Shown in pieces: positions 1 to 7,984 of a stretch of DNA of 12,860 nucleotides (position 1 is the first letter of the stretch; each line of letters opens with the position of its first letter). A program made the position numbers and the translations under genes. The notes beneath the pieces are model-generated. The model did not search any database and was not told where the DNA came from. It saw only the letters and a program-made list of their open reading frames with translations. The DNA lies in NCBI GenBank assembly GCA_019409045.1, contig DXVG01000021.1:1-12860 (forward strand), given 5' to 3'. The DNA comes from Clostridiales bacterium. GTDB taxonomy: Bacteria; Bacillota; Clostridia; Christensenellales; Aristaeellaceae.

Positions 1-218
1 TCCATGTGCTGATCGTTTGTCGCGGAGGAGCCGCCAAACAGCTCCATCGCGTCCGCGCCGTCGCCCGTGCCGACCAGCGCGTAGCTGAAGGAACCGTCCG
101 TCTCCTGTCGGGCGATGAGCACATACCGATCGCCGGGCGCGACGACGCTCTGCGCAAGCGCCGCACCGCACGCCAGGGTCAGACACAGACATAGACACAG
201 GGCAATCAACCGTTTCAT
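1..218 (-). CDS. Secreted protein of unknown function, N-terminal part (runs off left edge)
   Basis: The frame reads open from the ATG at 218-216 to the window edge, giving the first 72 residues. A Shine-Dalgarno sequence TGGAGGTG (complement of 226-233) sits 7 nt upstream. Residues 1-22 form a Sec signal peptide: a basic start (MKRL), a hydrophobic core of alternating Leu and Cys (LCLCLCL, residues 7-13), then ALA before Q23 as the likely signal peptidase I site. Cys17 is not in a good lipobox, because Thr is at the -3 position, so a lipoprotein is less likely. The visible mature part (for example PGDRYVLIARQETDGSFSYA) carries no family motif I recognise. The gene lies after the polC operon terminator, so it is probably a separate unit, and an ECF-like promoter precedes it. 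Signal peptide and start are well supported; function is unknown. Confidence 0.8.
   Translation of the reverse strand, partial: MKRLIALCLCLCLTLACGAALAQSVVAPGDRYVLIARQETDGSFSYALVGTGDGADAMELFGGSSATNDQHM
180..200. repeat. Short simple repeat encoding the Leu-Cys signal-peptide core
   Basis: On the minus strand this 21-nt stretch is about three and a half copies of a 6-nt unit (CTGTGT, CTATGT, CTGTGT, CTG). It encodes the alternating Leu-Cys core of the signal peptide. The unit is a multiple of three, so gain or loss of a copy would lengthen or shorten the hydrophobic core without shifting the frame. Confidence 0.6.
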
Positions 219-267
219 TATTGTACACCTCCATATCCGCTTTTATGCGTTTGCACTTCGATATATA

Positions 268-293
268 GACGCGCCGGAGCCGGAACGGTTCCC
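268..293 (-). promoter_or_regulatory. Putative ECF-sigma promoter for the secreted-protein gene
   Basis: Read on the minus strand, GGGAAC (complement of 288-293) is followed by a 16-nt spacer and CGTC (complement of 268-271), then an AT-rich TATATAT. This fits the general pattern of promoters used by extracytoplasmic-function sigma factors, an AAC-containing -35 and a CGT-type -10 about 16-17 nt apart. The expected 5' leader would be about 40 nt to the ATG at 218. No good sigma-A pair is present in the gap. The short motifs could occur by chance in GC-rich DNA. Confidence 0.45.
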
Positions 294-353
294 AGTTTTT
301 CGTAAAAAGCAGGTGTCAATTCCCGGGAGAAAGCCAGGCAAAGTTATGGCGAC

Positions 354-391
354 GAAAAACGGCGCCGCCGGATGTGCTCTGGCGGCGCCGT
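354..391 (-). terminator. Intrinsic terminator of the frr-polC operon
   Basis: A perfect 11-bp GC-rich stem pairs 381-391 with 359-369 (arms ACGGCGCCGCC and GGCGGCGCCGT on the minus strand) around an 11-nt loop. A run of T residues follows on the minus strand (complement of 355-359). It begins about 20 nt beyond the polC stop codon, as expected for the end of the operon. The U-tract is short, so termination may be incomplete. Confidence 0.8.
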
Positions 392-410
392 CCCGGACCC
401 TCGGCCGGGC

Positions 411-3400
411 TCATATGCCGAATTCAAACAGGGATACCTGGCTCGTCTCGGGCAGGCCCGCGAGGCAGCCCGCGGCGCGCAGCGCCTCGACCACGGCCTT
501 GGGCGCCTTTCTGCGCAGCATGTCGTCCTGCGAGATGAACGGCCCGCCCTCGCGCGCGGCGGAAAACGCCTCCGCCGCCTGCTGGCCGATGCCGGGGAGC
601 GACGTCAGCGGGGGCAGTATGCGGCCGTCCTGCTCGATTTGGAAGTCCGACACCGCGGAGCGATACACGTCCACGCCCCGGAGGTGTACGCCGCGCAGGT
701 TCATCTCGATGAGTATCTCCAGCAGCGAGACCTCGTCGTCTTTGCGCTCGCGCTCGGCGCGCTCGAGGGCGTTGATCTCCTCGATCATGGAGCGCAGCAC
801 GTCCACATTGTCGGTGGTCATGCGCGAGGCGTCGAACGCGTCGGCGTTGCGCATGAGGTAGCAGGCGTAGTACGCCGCCGGGTAGTAGATCTTGAAGTAG
901 GCGATGCGCAGCGCCATCGTCACATAGGCCACCGCGTGCGCCTTGGGGAACATGTACTTGATCTTCTTGCAGCTTGCGATGTACCAGTCCGGCGCGTCCA
1001 CGGCCTGAATGGCCTCCTCCATGAACGGCTGGAGCCCCTTGCCCTTGCGCACGGACTCCATGGTCTTGAACGCGACCTCGGAATCCACGCCGAAGTCGAT
1101 GAGCGCGTTCATGATGTCGTCGCGCGTGCAGATGCACTCGCTCAGCGGCACGCCCGCGCGCACGAGGTCCTGTGTGTTTCCCAGCCACACGTCGGTGCCG
1201 TGGGACAGGCCGGAGATGCGGATCAGCTCCTCCATGGTGCCGGGCCTTGTCTCCACAAGCATACCGCGCACAAAGCGCGTGCCGAACTCGGGGATGCCCA
1301 GCGTGCCGGTGGGCACGCCCAGCGCCTCCGCCGTCAGCCCCAGCGCCTCGGGCGAGGAGAACAGGGAAATGATGCTCTTGAACACCTCCGGGTCGTTGAG
1401 CGGCACATCGCGCGGGGCGATGCCCGTCATGTCCTGCAAACGGCGCAGCATGGTCGGGTCGTCGTGGCCGAGCACGTCCAGTTTGACCAGCACGTCGTGC
1501 ATGGAGCCGAAGTCGAAGTGCGTGGTGACGGTCTCGGAGTCCATGTCGTCCGCGGGGTGCTGTATGGCGGTGAACTGGTAAATCTCATAGTCCTTGGGCA
1601 GCACCACCATGCCCGCCGGGTGCTGGCCGGTGGTGCGCTTCACGCCCGTGATGCCGCGCGCCAGCCGCTCCTTTTCGGCGTTGGAGAAGTGCAGGTCGCG
1701 CTCCTCCATGTACTTGAGCACATAGCCGTAGGCCGTCTTTTCGGCGATGGTGCCGATGGTGCCCGCGCGAAACACGTTGTCCGCGCCGAACAGCTCCTTG
1801 ACGTAGTTGTGCGCCACGGGCTGGTAGACGCCGGAGAAGTTGAGGTCGATGTCCGGCACCTTGTTGCCCTTGAAGCCCAGAAAGACCTCGAAGGGTATGT
1901 TGAAGCCGTCCTTGTCCATGCGCGCGCCGCACCTGGGGCAGTCGCGGGCGGGGAGGTCCAGGCCGGTCTTGCCCAGCTTCTGCACGTCGAAGTCGGAGAA
2001 CTTGCACTTGGGGCACACATAGTGCGGCGGCAGCGAGTTGACCTCGGTGATACCGGAGAGATAGGCCACCAGCGAGGAGCCGACCGAGCCGCGCGAGCCG
2101 ACGATGTAGCCGTCGGAAAGGGACTTTGCCACCAGCTTGACCGCGATCATGTACAGCGTGGAGAAGCCATAGCCGATGATCGCGCCCAGCTCCTTGTCGA
2201 TGCGCTTTTGCACGATCTCCGGCAGCGGGTCGCCGTAGATATCCACGGCGCGCTGCATGGTGATGCGGCGAAGGTCGGCCTCGGCCTCCGGCCAGAATGG
2301 CTGGAATGTTTCCTTGCCCTCCGGGTGGGGGATGAACAGGCGCACATCGCCGATCTGCGCGGCGATGCGGTTGGGCTCGTCGATCACCACGCGCTCGGCG
2401 GTCTCGCGGCCGAGGTAGGCAAACTCCTCGAGCATCTCCTCGGTGGTGCGCAAGTAGAGCGGGGGCTGCATGTCCGCGTCCTCAAAGCCCTTTGTGGCCA
2501 TGAGGATGGAGCGGTAAATGGCGTCCTCCGGGTTCATGAAGTGTACGTCGCCCGTGGCCACCACGGGGATGCCCAGCCGGTCGCCGAGCTCGACGATCCT
2601 GCGGTTCAGCTCCCGCAGCTCCTCCTCGTCCCTGACCGCGCCCTCGCGCACGAGGAACGCGTTGTTGCCGATGGGCTGTATCTCCAGATAGTCGTAAAAG
2701 CGCGCGATGCGCTCCAGCGTCTTTGCGTCCTTGCCCGCCAGCACCGCGCGGAACAGCTCGCCAGACTCGCAGGCGCTTCCGAGGATCAGCCCCTCGCGGT
2801 ACTTCTGAATGAGCTTTCGGGGCATGCGCGGCGTGCGGTGGAAGTAGTTCAGGTGCCCCTCGCTCACCAGGCGGTAGAGGTTGGTCATGCCCGTCTGGTT
2901 CTTTGCAAGCAGTATGATGTGGTGCGCGTGCGCGCCCGCGTCGGTCTGGAAGGCGTTGTTGATGTCCGACAGGCGCATCACCGACAGGCGCTCCAAGGTT
3001 CTTAGCAGCACCTGCCCGGTGGCGCGGGCGTCGTGCACGGCGCGGTGGGCGTTTTTCAGGGACACGTCCAGGTGCTTGCACACCGTTGCGAGCTTGTGGT
3101 TGCGAAGCTCCTTGTATGCGTTTCGCGCAAGCGCCAGCGTGTCGAGCACGGGCGCATCCAGTTCCTTGCCAAAGCGCGCAAACGCGCGGCGCAGAAACGC
3201 CATGTCAAACGACGCGTTGTGCGCGACCAGCACCGCGCCCTCCAGGAAGCGTTCAAACTCGGGAAACACCGCCTCCAGCCGCGGCTGTCCGGCCAGCATG
3301 GCGGGCGTGATGCCCGTGATCTCCACCACCTTGTCCGGCAGCGCGCGACCGGGGTCGATCAGGCGGGAGAACTCCCCCACCTCCCTGCCGTGCTCTATGC

Positions 3401-4727
3401 GCACCGCGCCGATCTCGATGATCTGGTCCAGATTGGGGTTGAGCCCCGTGGTCTCAAAGTCGAGCACCACAAACGCCGTCTCCTCCAGCGCGCGGCCGTC
3501 TGCACCGGAGACGATCTCGGGCGCGTCCTCGATCAGGTAGCCCTCGCAGCCGGGGATGAGCTTTATGTCCTTGCCACGCACCGCGCCGAACGCCTCCGGG
3601 AACGCCTGCACCACGCCGTGATCGGTGACGGCGATGGCCGGGTGTCCCCACGCCGCAGCCTGCGAGATCAGCGCCTTGGCCGAGGCGCAGGCGTCCATGG
3701 TGCTCATCTGCGTGTGCAGGTGCAATTCCACGCGCTTTCTGGGCGCGTTGTCCTCGCGCACGGGCCTGGGCACGCTGACGACGTCGGAGACCATCAGCAC
3801 CATCTCGCGCTTGAAATCGTCGTAGCGGTACGCGCCGCGCGCCTTGACCCACAGGCCATCCCTGAGCGCGGCGCGCAGCTTTTCCGCCTGCTCCTCCACG
3901 GAGGCGTCCTCCCGCTGGCGGCGGCCGCCGAGGAAGAGCTTGCAGTTGACCGAGCCCTTGTGGTCGGTCATGGAGAATGTGACGATCTTGGACTGGCCGT
4001 TCTTGGTGTCGCGCATCTCCAGCGCCGCCACCTCGCCCATCACGGTCGCGCGGCCGATGTCCTCGGTCATCTCGTTCATGGGCACGACCGGGTCGTGGAT
4101 GGACCTTCCGTAGACCGCGTCCTGCGAGGCCGGCTTCTTCTTCGCGTCGGCACCGTCCTCGTGCATGCCGCGCGCGGTCTCCTCGGCGATGCGCGCCTCC
4201 TCGGCGGCGCGCTGCGCGCGTATGCGCTCCAAGCGCTTCTGCTCGCTGCCCGCCACCTCGATCACGGTGGTGGCCTCGATGGAGAACAGCTCGCGCAGCA
4301 GCGTGGAGAGCAGCTCGTCCACGCCGCGCGCGCGCATGTAGGCCACGCCCTCCTCGCCGGTGGCGCGCACGGTGAACACGCCGTCTTCCAGCGAGAAGTC
4401 CGTGTCCGCGTTGAGCAGAAACGGCGCCGAGCCGGGGCTTTCGTGGCGCACCAGCTCGATCAGAAGCGGCGCTACGCACGCCACGTTCGCAAGCGCGCGC
4501 TCCCGAAGCGCGGGATAGGCCACCTTGAGCTGCACGCCCACCGCCGGAAACGCGTCGGCCAGCGCGCGGCGCACGCGCTTGTACTCCTCGCGCGTGAGCA
4601 GCCTGTCTGCGCACATCTGCACGCACATGCCGCCCGTCTTTCTGGAGATCGAAACGCGGCGAAGCGCCAGCGCCCCGGCAAGCTCGGGGCTCTGGCGCCG
4701 AATGATCTCCCGCCAAAGTTCGCTCAT
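411..4727 (-). CDS. polC: DNA polymerase III alpha subunit, PolC type
   Basis: This is the replicative DNA polymerase of low-GC Gram-positive lineages, with built-in 3'-5' proofreading. The 1438-residue length matches the family (about 1440). Domains in order: N-terminal region (1-200); OB fold (about 220-320); PHP domain starting at HLHTQMSTMDA (336-346) and VTDHG (367-371), interrupted by a DEDDh exonuclease (about 418-575) with DFETTGL at 423-429, VAHNASFD at 501-508 and H561/D566. The PHP domain resumes with HAHHIILLAKNQTGMTNLY (600-618) and TGDVHF (725-730). A zinc finger uses C905, C908, C930 and C933. The polymerase core has catalytic D959 and D961 in PDIDLNFSG and probably D1084, plus HPAGM (1036-1040). 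A helix-hairpin-helix lies near 1374-1388. The C-terminal QVSLFEF (1430-1436) resembles a beta-clamp-binding motif. Its ATG overlaps the ispG stop as ATGA, with GAGGAT about 8 nt upstream. It is the last gene of the operon and shows no defects. Confidence 0.98.
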   Translation of the reverse strand: MSELWREIIRRQSPELAGALALRRVSISRKTGGMCVQMCADRLLTREEYKRVRRALADAFPAVGVQLKVAYPALRERALANVACVAPLLIELVRHESPGSAPFLLNADTDFSLEDGVFTVRATGEEGVAYMRARGVDELLSTLLRELFSIEATTVIEVAGSEQKRLERIRAQRAAEEARIAEETARGMHEDGADAKKKPASQDAVYGRSIHDPVVPMNEMTEDIGRATVMGEVAALEMRDTKNGQSKIVTFSMTDHKGSVNCKLFLGGRRQREDASVEEQAEKLRAALRDGLWVKARGAYRYDDFKREMVLMVSDVVSVPRPVREDNAPRKRVELHLHTQMSTMDACASAKALISQAAAWGHPAIAVTDHGVVQAFPEAFGAVRGKDIKLIPGCEGYLIEDAPEIVSGADGRALEETAFVVLDFETTGLNPNLDQIIEIGAVRIEHGREVGEFSRLIDPGRALPDKVVEITGITPAMLAGQPRLEAVFPEFERFLEGAVLVAHNASFDMAFLRRAFARFGKELDAPVLDTLALARNAYKELRNHKLATVCKHLDVSLKNAHRAVHDARATGQVLLRTLERLSVMRLSDINNAFQTDAGAHAHHIILLAKNQTGMTNLYRLVSEGHLNYFHRTPRMPRKLIQKYREGLILGSACESGELFRAVLAGKDAKTLERIARFYDYLEIQPIGNNAFLVREGAVRDEEELRELNRRIVELGDRLGIPVVATGDVHFMNPEDAIYRSILMATKGFEDADMQPPLYLRTTEEMLEEFAYLGRETAERVVIDEPNRIAAQIGDVRLFIPHPEGKETFQPFWPEAEADLRRITMQRAVDIYGDPLPEIVQKRIDKELGAIIGYGFSTLYMIAVKLVAKSLSDGYIVGSRGSVGSSLVAYLSGITEVNSLPPHYVCPKCKFSDFDVQKLGKTGLDLPARDCPRCGARMDKDGFNIPFEVFLGFKGNKVPDIDLNFSGVYQPVAHNYVKELFGADNVFRAGTIGTIAEKTAYGYVLKYMEERDLHFSNAEKERLARGITGVKRTTGQHPAGMVVLPKDYEIYQFTAIQHPADDMDSETVTTHFDFGSMHDVLVKLDVLGHDDPTMLRRLQDMTGIAPRDVPLNDPEVFKSIISLFSSPEALGLTAEALGVPTGTLGIPEFGTRFVRGMLVETRPGTMEELIRISGLSHGTDVWLGNTQDLVRAGVPLSECICTRDDIMNALIDFGVDSEVAFKTMESVRKGKGLQPFMEEAIQAVDAPDWYIASCKKIKYMFPKAHAVAYVTMALRIAYFKIYYPAAYYACYLMRNADAFDASRMTTDNVDVLRSMIEEINALERAERERKDDEVSLLEILIEMNLRGVHLRGVDVYRSAVSDFQIEQDGRILPPLTSLPGIGQQAAEAFSAAREGGPFISQDDMLRRKAPKAVVEALRAAGCLAGLPETSQVSLFEFGI

Positions 4728-5767
4728 TGCAGTATCCTCTGTATCTCCTCGAGCAGTATCTGCGCAAGGTCGCCGTGCACGGCGCGCGGCGGCTGGCCCT
4801 TGACAAACAGCGCGCCGCCGTCCTTGCCGCCCGCGATGCCCACGTCCGCCTCGCGCGCCTCGCCCGGGCCGTTGACCACGCAGCCCATCACCGCCACGCG
4901 CAGGGGCTTTTGAATGTGCCGCGTGGCCTCGCGCACGCGCCGCGCCAGCGCCTCGACCTCGATGGCCGTGCGGGCGCAGGTGGGACAGGAGACGACCTCC
5001 ACATAGTCCCTGCGCAGCCCCGCCGCGCGCAGTATGTCCAGCCCCGCCTCCACCTCGCGCACCGGATCGCCCGTGATGGAGACGCGGATGGTGTCGCCGA
5101 TGCCGTCGAGCAGAAGCGCGCCGATGCCCATCGCGCTTTTGACGATGGAGCCCTCATACGTCCCCGCCTCGGTCACGCCGATGTGCTGGGGATAGTCCGT
5201 GCGCCTTGCCGCAAGGCGACAGGCGTCCACGGTCAGGCGCACGCTCGATGCCTTGAAGGAGAGCACGATCTGGTCCCACCCGGCCCGCTCGAGCATGCGC
5301 GCGTGGTTGAGGCCGCTTTCGACCATGCCCTCGGCGCTCACGCCGCCGTGCCTTTGCAGTATCTCGCGCTCCAGAGAGCCGGCGTTGACGCCGATGCGCA
5401 CCGGCACGCGATGCGCGCGCAGGCAGTCCGCCAGCGCCTGCACATTCTTCTCCCCGCCGATGTTGCCGGGGTTGATGCGCACCTTGGCGATGCCGTTTTC
5501 CACGGCGCGCATGGCGAGGCGGTGGTCAAAATGTATGTCCGCCACCAGCGGCACGGGGCTCGCGTCCACCAGCGCGCGCACGTTTTCGGCGCACACCTCG
5601 TCGTACACGGACACGCGCACGATCTCCGCCCCAGCGTCGGCCAAGGCGCGGATCTGCGCGATGGTGGCGTCCGCGTCGCGCGTGTCGGCGTTGGTCATGG
5701 ACTGCACGGTGACGGGCGCGCCGCCGCCGATCTGCACATTGCCCGCGAAAACAGCTTTTGTATCCAT
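4724..5767 (-). CDS. ispG: 4-hydroxy-3-methylbut-2-en-1-yl diphosphate synthase (IspG/GcpE)
   Basis: IspG is a 4Fe-4S enzyme of the MEP pathway. It converts 2-C-methyl-erythritol 2,4-cyclodiphosphate to HMBPP in the cytoplasm. The 347 residues match the short bacterial form. The N-terminal TIM-barrel half has IGGGAPVTVQSMTNADT (13-29), ADIHFD (76-81), KVRINPGNIG (95-104) and a GVNAGSLE segment (126-133). The C-terminal cluster domain has CPTC (C261, C264) and GCVVNGPGEA (C296, E303), the expected three cysteine ligands plus the conserved glutamate. The ATG lies 4 nt after the rseP stop, and the stop overlaps the polC start. Together with dxr upstream, the operon carries two MEP-pathway steps. 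The start just before FAGNVQIGG is slightly short for the family, but no better upstream start fits the gene spacing. Confidence 0.97.
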   Translation of the reverse strand: MDTKAVFAGNVQIGGGAPVTVQSMTNADTRDADATIAQIRALADAGAEIVRVSVYDEVCAENVRALVDASPVPLVADIHFDHRLAMRAVENGIAKVRINPGNIGGEKNVQALADCLRAHRVPVRIGVNAGSLEREILQRHGGVSAEGMVESGLNHARMLERAGWDQIVLSFKASSVRLTVDACRLAARRTDYPQHIGVTEAGTYEGSIVKSAMGIGALLLDGIGDTIRVSITGDPVREVEAGLDILRAAGLRRDYVEVVSCPTCARTAIEVEALARRVREATRHIQKPLRVAVMGCVVNGPGEAREADVGIAGGKDGGALFVKGQPPRAVHGDLAQILLEEIQRILQ

Positions 5768-5771
5768 ATCT

Positions 5772-6830
5772 CTACCCCGCGATCAGGCGCGCGATGTCCT
5801 GATAAGTGACGACGACGATGAGGCCCAACAGCAGCAGCATGCCGATGCCGTGCACCATGCCCTCCTTCTCCGGCGGCACGGGCTTTCTGCGAATCGCCTC
5901 GACGATGAGGAACACCAGCCGTCCGCCGTCCAGCGCCGGCAGGGGCAGAAGGTTCATCAGGCCCAGGTTCAGCGAGATGATAAAGAGGATATACAGCACC
6001 ATATAGAGGCCCTCGCGCGCCACGGTGCTGACCACGGAGATGATGCCCACGGGGCCTGTCACGTCTTTCACGCCCTCGCCGTGGAAGACGAGGTCCTTCA
6101 GCGCGTCGAGCATCATTTTCACAAAATCGACCATCATCCGCGGCGCTTCAGCCAGCGCTTCGCCAAAGCTGTAGGTGCGCCCCGGAAAGACGATGCCGAT
6201 CATGTACGAGGTTTCGCCCGTCTGTTCATTGACCTCCGCCGCCGGGGTGGCGGAGATGGTCAGTCGCTCGCCGTCGCGCTCGACAATAAACTCAATGGGT
6301 TCGTCCACGGGTGAAGCAGCGATGATGGCGCGCAGCTCGTTGGCGCCCTCCTCGCTGAATTCGATGGGCTCACCGTTGGCCTCGACGATGACGTCGCCCG
6401 CCTGCATGCCTGCCTGCGCCGCGGGCATGTCCTCATAGACGGCCTCGACCGTGGGGCTTGCGATCCCGGCGGTAAAGTAGGCCATCAGCATGACCACGCA
6501 GACGATGAAGGCGAAGACAAAGTTCATCATCGGCCCGGCCAGCACCGTCAGAAACCTGCGCCACACAGGCCGGTTGTTCATGGCGCGGGGGTCGTCGTCG
6601 TTTTTGTCCTCGCCGAGAAAGCTGCAATAGCCGCCCAGTGGCACGATGCGCAGCGAATAGGCGATGTCCTTGCGCTTCCAGCCCAGCAGTTTGGGGCCGA
6701 AGCCCACGGAGAACTCCAGAACGGTCATGCCCGTGAGCCTGCCCACGATGTAGTGCCCGAACTCGTGCACCACCACCAGCACGCCCAAAAGTACGATGGC
6801 CAGAAGGATATAGAGCAAATTGACGATCAT
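5772..6830 (-). CDS. rseP: RseP-type site-2 membrane metalloprotease (M50 family)
   Basis: This is an intramembrane zinc protease that cleaves membrane-embedded substrates such as anti-sigma factors or leftover signal peptides. I chose the 352-residue form beginning MIVNLLYILL. Its ATG overlaps the dxr stop as ATGA, and GGAGGA (complement of 6836-6841) lies 5 nt upstream; a longer in-frame version would add 29 residues of dxr antiframe. The first membrane helix carries the zinc motif HEFGH (22-26). A second helix follows around 98-122, then one PDZ domain (about 125-200) with the AGMQAGDVI turn (140-148). The third zinc ligand is D301 in LPALDGGR (297-304), within a membrane segment spanning about 275-312. 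A last helix is at 328-343. Only one PDZ domain is present, as usual in Gram-positive forms. All catalytic residues are present. Confidence 0.96.
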   Translation of the reverse strand: MIVNLLYILLAIVLLGVLVVVHEFGHYIVGRLTGMTVLEFSVGFGPKLLGWKRKDIAYSLRIVPLGGYCSFLGEDKNDDDPRAMNNRPVWRRFLTVLAGPMMNFVFAFIVCVVMLMAYFTAGIASPTVEAVYEDMPAAQAGMQAGDVIVEANGEPIEFSEEGANELRAIIAASPVDEPIEFIVERDGERLTISATPAAEVNEQTGETSYMIGIVFPGRTYSFGEALAEAPRMMVDFVKMMLDALKDLVFHGEGVKDVTGPVGIISVVSTVAREGLYMVLYILFIISLNLGLMNLLPLPALDGGRLVFLIVEAIRRKPVPPEKEGMVHGIGMLLLLGLIVVVTYQDIARLIAG

Positions 6831-7984
6831 CTCTGTCCTCCAAGGAATTTTCGCGCAAAGGCGCGCGATTCGAGGTCGGCCTCCAGCACGTCCTCGAGCG
6901 CGTGGATCGCCCGGCACGGCACGGCGTCAAGCGCCGCGCGCACACAGCGCGCAATTTCGCCAAAGCGCACCCTTCCCGAAAGGAACCCCTCGACCGCGAC
7001 CTCGTTTGCGCCGTTGTAGACCACCGGCGCGCTCCCGCCCGCTCCGAGCGCCTCGTAGGCCATGGAAAGGCAGGGAAAGCGGCGATCGTCCGGCGCGCGG
7101 AACGTGAGGCTCCCGGCGCGCGCGAGGGAGAGCCGTTCCCCCTCGTAGGGCAGTCTTTCCGGAAAGCCCATCGCGTAACCGATGGGGCCGCGCATGTCCG
7201 GGTTGCCAAGCTGGGCAAGCACCGCCCCGTCCTCAAACTCCACCATCGAATGCACCACGCTCTCGGGGTGCACCAGCACCGAGATATTCTGCGCGTCCAT
7301 GCCGAACAGGTGGTGCGCCTCGATGACCTCCAGGCCCTTGTTGAGCATCGTGGCGCAGTCTACGGTGATCTTCGCGCCCATGCGCCATGTGGGGTGGCGC
7401 AGCACGTCCTCCATGCGCGCGGACTCGATCTGCTCCGCCGTGCAGTCGCGCAGCGCGCCGCCCGAGGCGGTGAGGATCAGGCTGCGCACGGGGTTGCCGT
7501 CCCGCGCGCGCAGGCACTGGAAGATGGCCGAGTGCTCGCTGTCCACGGGGAGCAGAAGCCTGCCCTTCTCCCGCGCGCGCGCCATGACCAGCTCGCCCCC
7601 GGCCACCAGCGCCTCCTTGTTGGCAAGCAGCACGCGCTCGCAGCACGAAAGCGCCGTCCACACGTTGCTCAGCCCTGCGATGCCCACCACCGCGCACAGC
7701 GCGTCATCCGCGCCGCTGATGGCAAGCGCGCGCGCGGAGCTGTCCTTTCCAAACACCCACTGGCAGAAGCGCACGTCCTCGGGGATCGCCTCCGGCTCCT
7801 CCTCCAGTGCGGCCACGCGCGGGCGAAACGCGCGCACCAGCGCAAACAGCTTCTGCGCGGAGCCGCGCGCGGTGAGACACACCGCCTCAAACCGGTCGGG
7901 ATACCTGCGCACCACATCCAGCGCCTGCGTGCCGATGGAGCCCGTCGCGCCCAGTATGGCGATCTTTCGCCGCATAACCATCAT
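6827..7984 (-). CDS. dxr: 1-deoxy-D-xylulose 5-phosphate reductoisomerase
   Basis: Dxr carries out the second step of the MEP pathway, the NADPH-dependent rearrangement and reduction of DXP to MEP. The product is 385 residues from the ATG at 7984, which overlaps the cdsA stop as ATGA; further ATGs at 7981 and 7975 are possible, and no clear Shine-Dalgarno sequence decides among them. The NADPH-binding GATGSIG is at 12-18. LLANKEALV (119-127), PVDSEHSA (146-153, metal ligands D148 and E150), LTASGGALRD (171-180) and HPTWRMGAKITVD (197-209) follow. NKGLE (215-219) supplies the third metal ligand, E219. NGANE (324-328) lies in the C-terminal part. The family's catalytic residues are all in place. 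Its stop overlaps the rseP start, which suggests translational coupling. Confidence 0.97.
   Translation of the reverse strand: MMVMRRKIAILGATGSIGTQALDVVRRYPDRFEAVCLTARGSAQKLFALVRAFRPRVAALEEEPEAIPEDVRFCQWVFGKDSSARALAISGADDALCAVVGIAGLSNVWTALSCCERVLLANKEALVAGGELVMARAREKGRLLLPVDSEHSAIFQCLRARDGNPVRSLILTASGGALRDCTAEQIESARMEDVLRHPTWRMGAKITVDCATMLNKGLEVIEAHHLFGMDAQNISVLVHPESVVHSMVEFEDGAVLAQLGNPDMRGPIGYAMGFPERLPYEGERLSLARAGSLTFRAPDDRRFPCLSMAYEALGAGGSAPVVYNGANEVAVEGFLSGRVRFGEIARCVRAALDAVPCRAIHALEDVLEADLESRAFARKFLGGQR

Noticed and set aside
314..319. Perfect TTGACA on the minus strand upstream of the secreted-protein gene
   Set aside because: No -10-like sequence occurs at 15-19 nt spacing (the 17-nt position reads ACTGGG), so I do not call it a sigma-A promoter.
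372..3005. 877-codon open frame on the plus strand opposite polC
   Set aside because: It is antisense to conserved PolC domains, its translation is low-complexity Arg/His/Val/Leu-rich with no motif, and GC-rich codon use in polC makes stop codons rare in this frame.
3033..4913. 626-codon plus-strand frame opposite the polC N-terminal half and the ispG end
   Set aside because: Same explanation: a GC-driven shadow that crosses two real genes, without a recognisable domain or plausible start.
4727..5809. 360-codon plus-strand frame opposite ispG
   Set aside because: The matching minus-strand frame has every IspG motif including the cluster cysteines; the plus-strand translation resembles no protein family.
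6831..6917. 29-residue N-terminal extension of RseP
   Set aside because: It would overlap the dxr C-terminus, has no membrane or protease feature, and the internal ATG has a strong Shine-Dalgarno sequence and the ATGA junction seen elsewhere in the operon.
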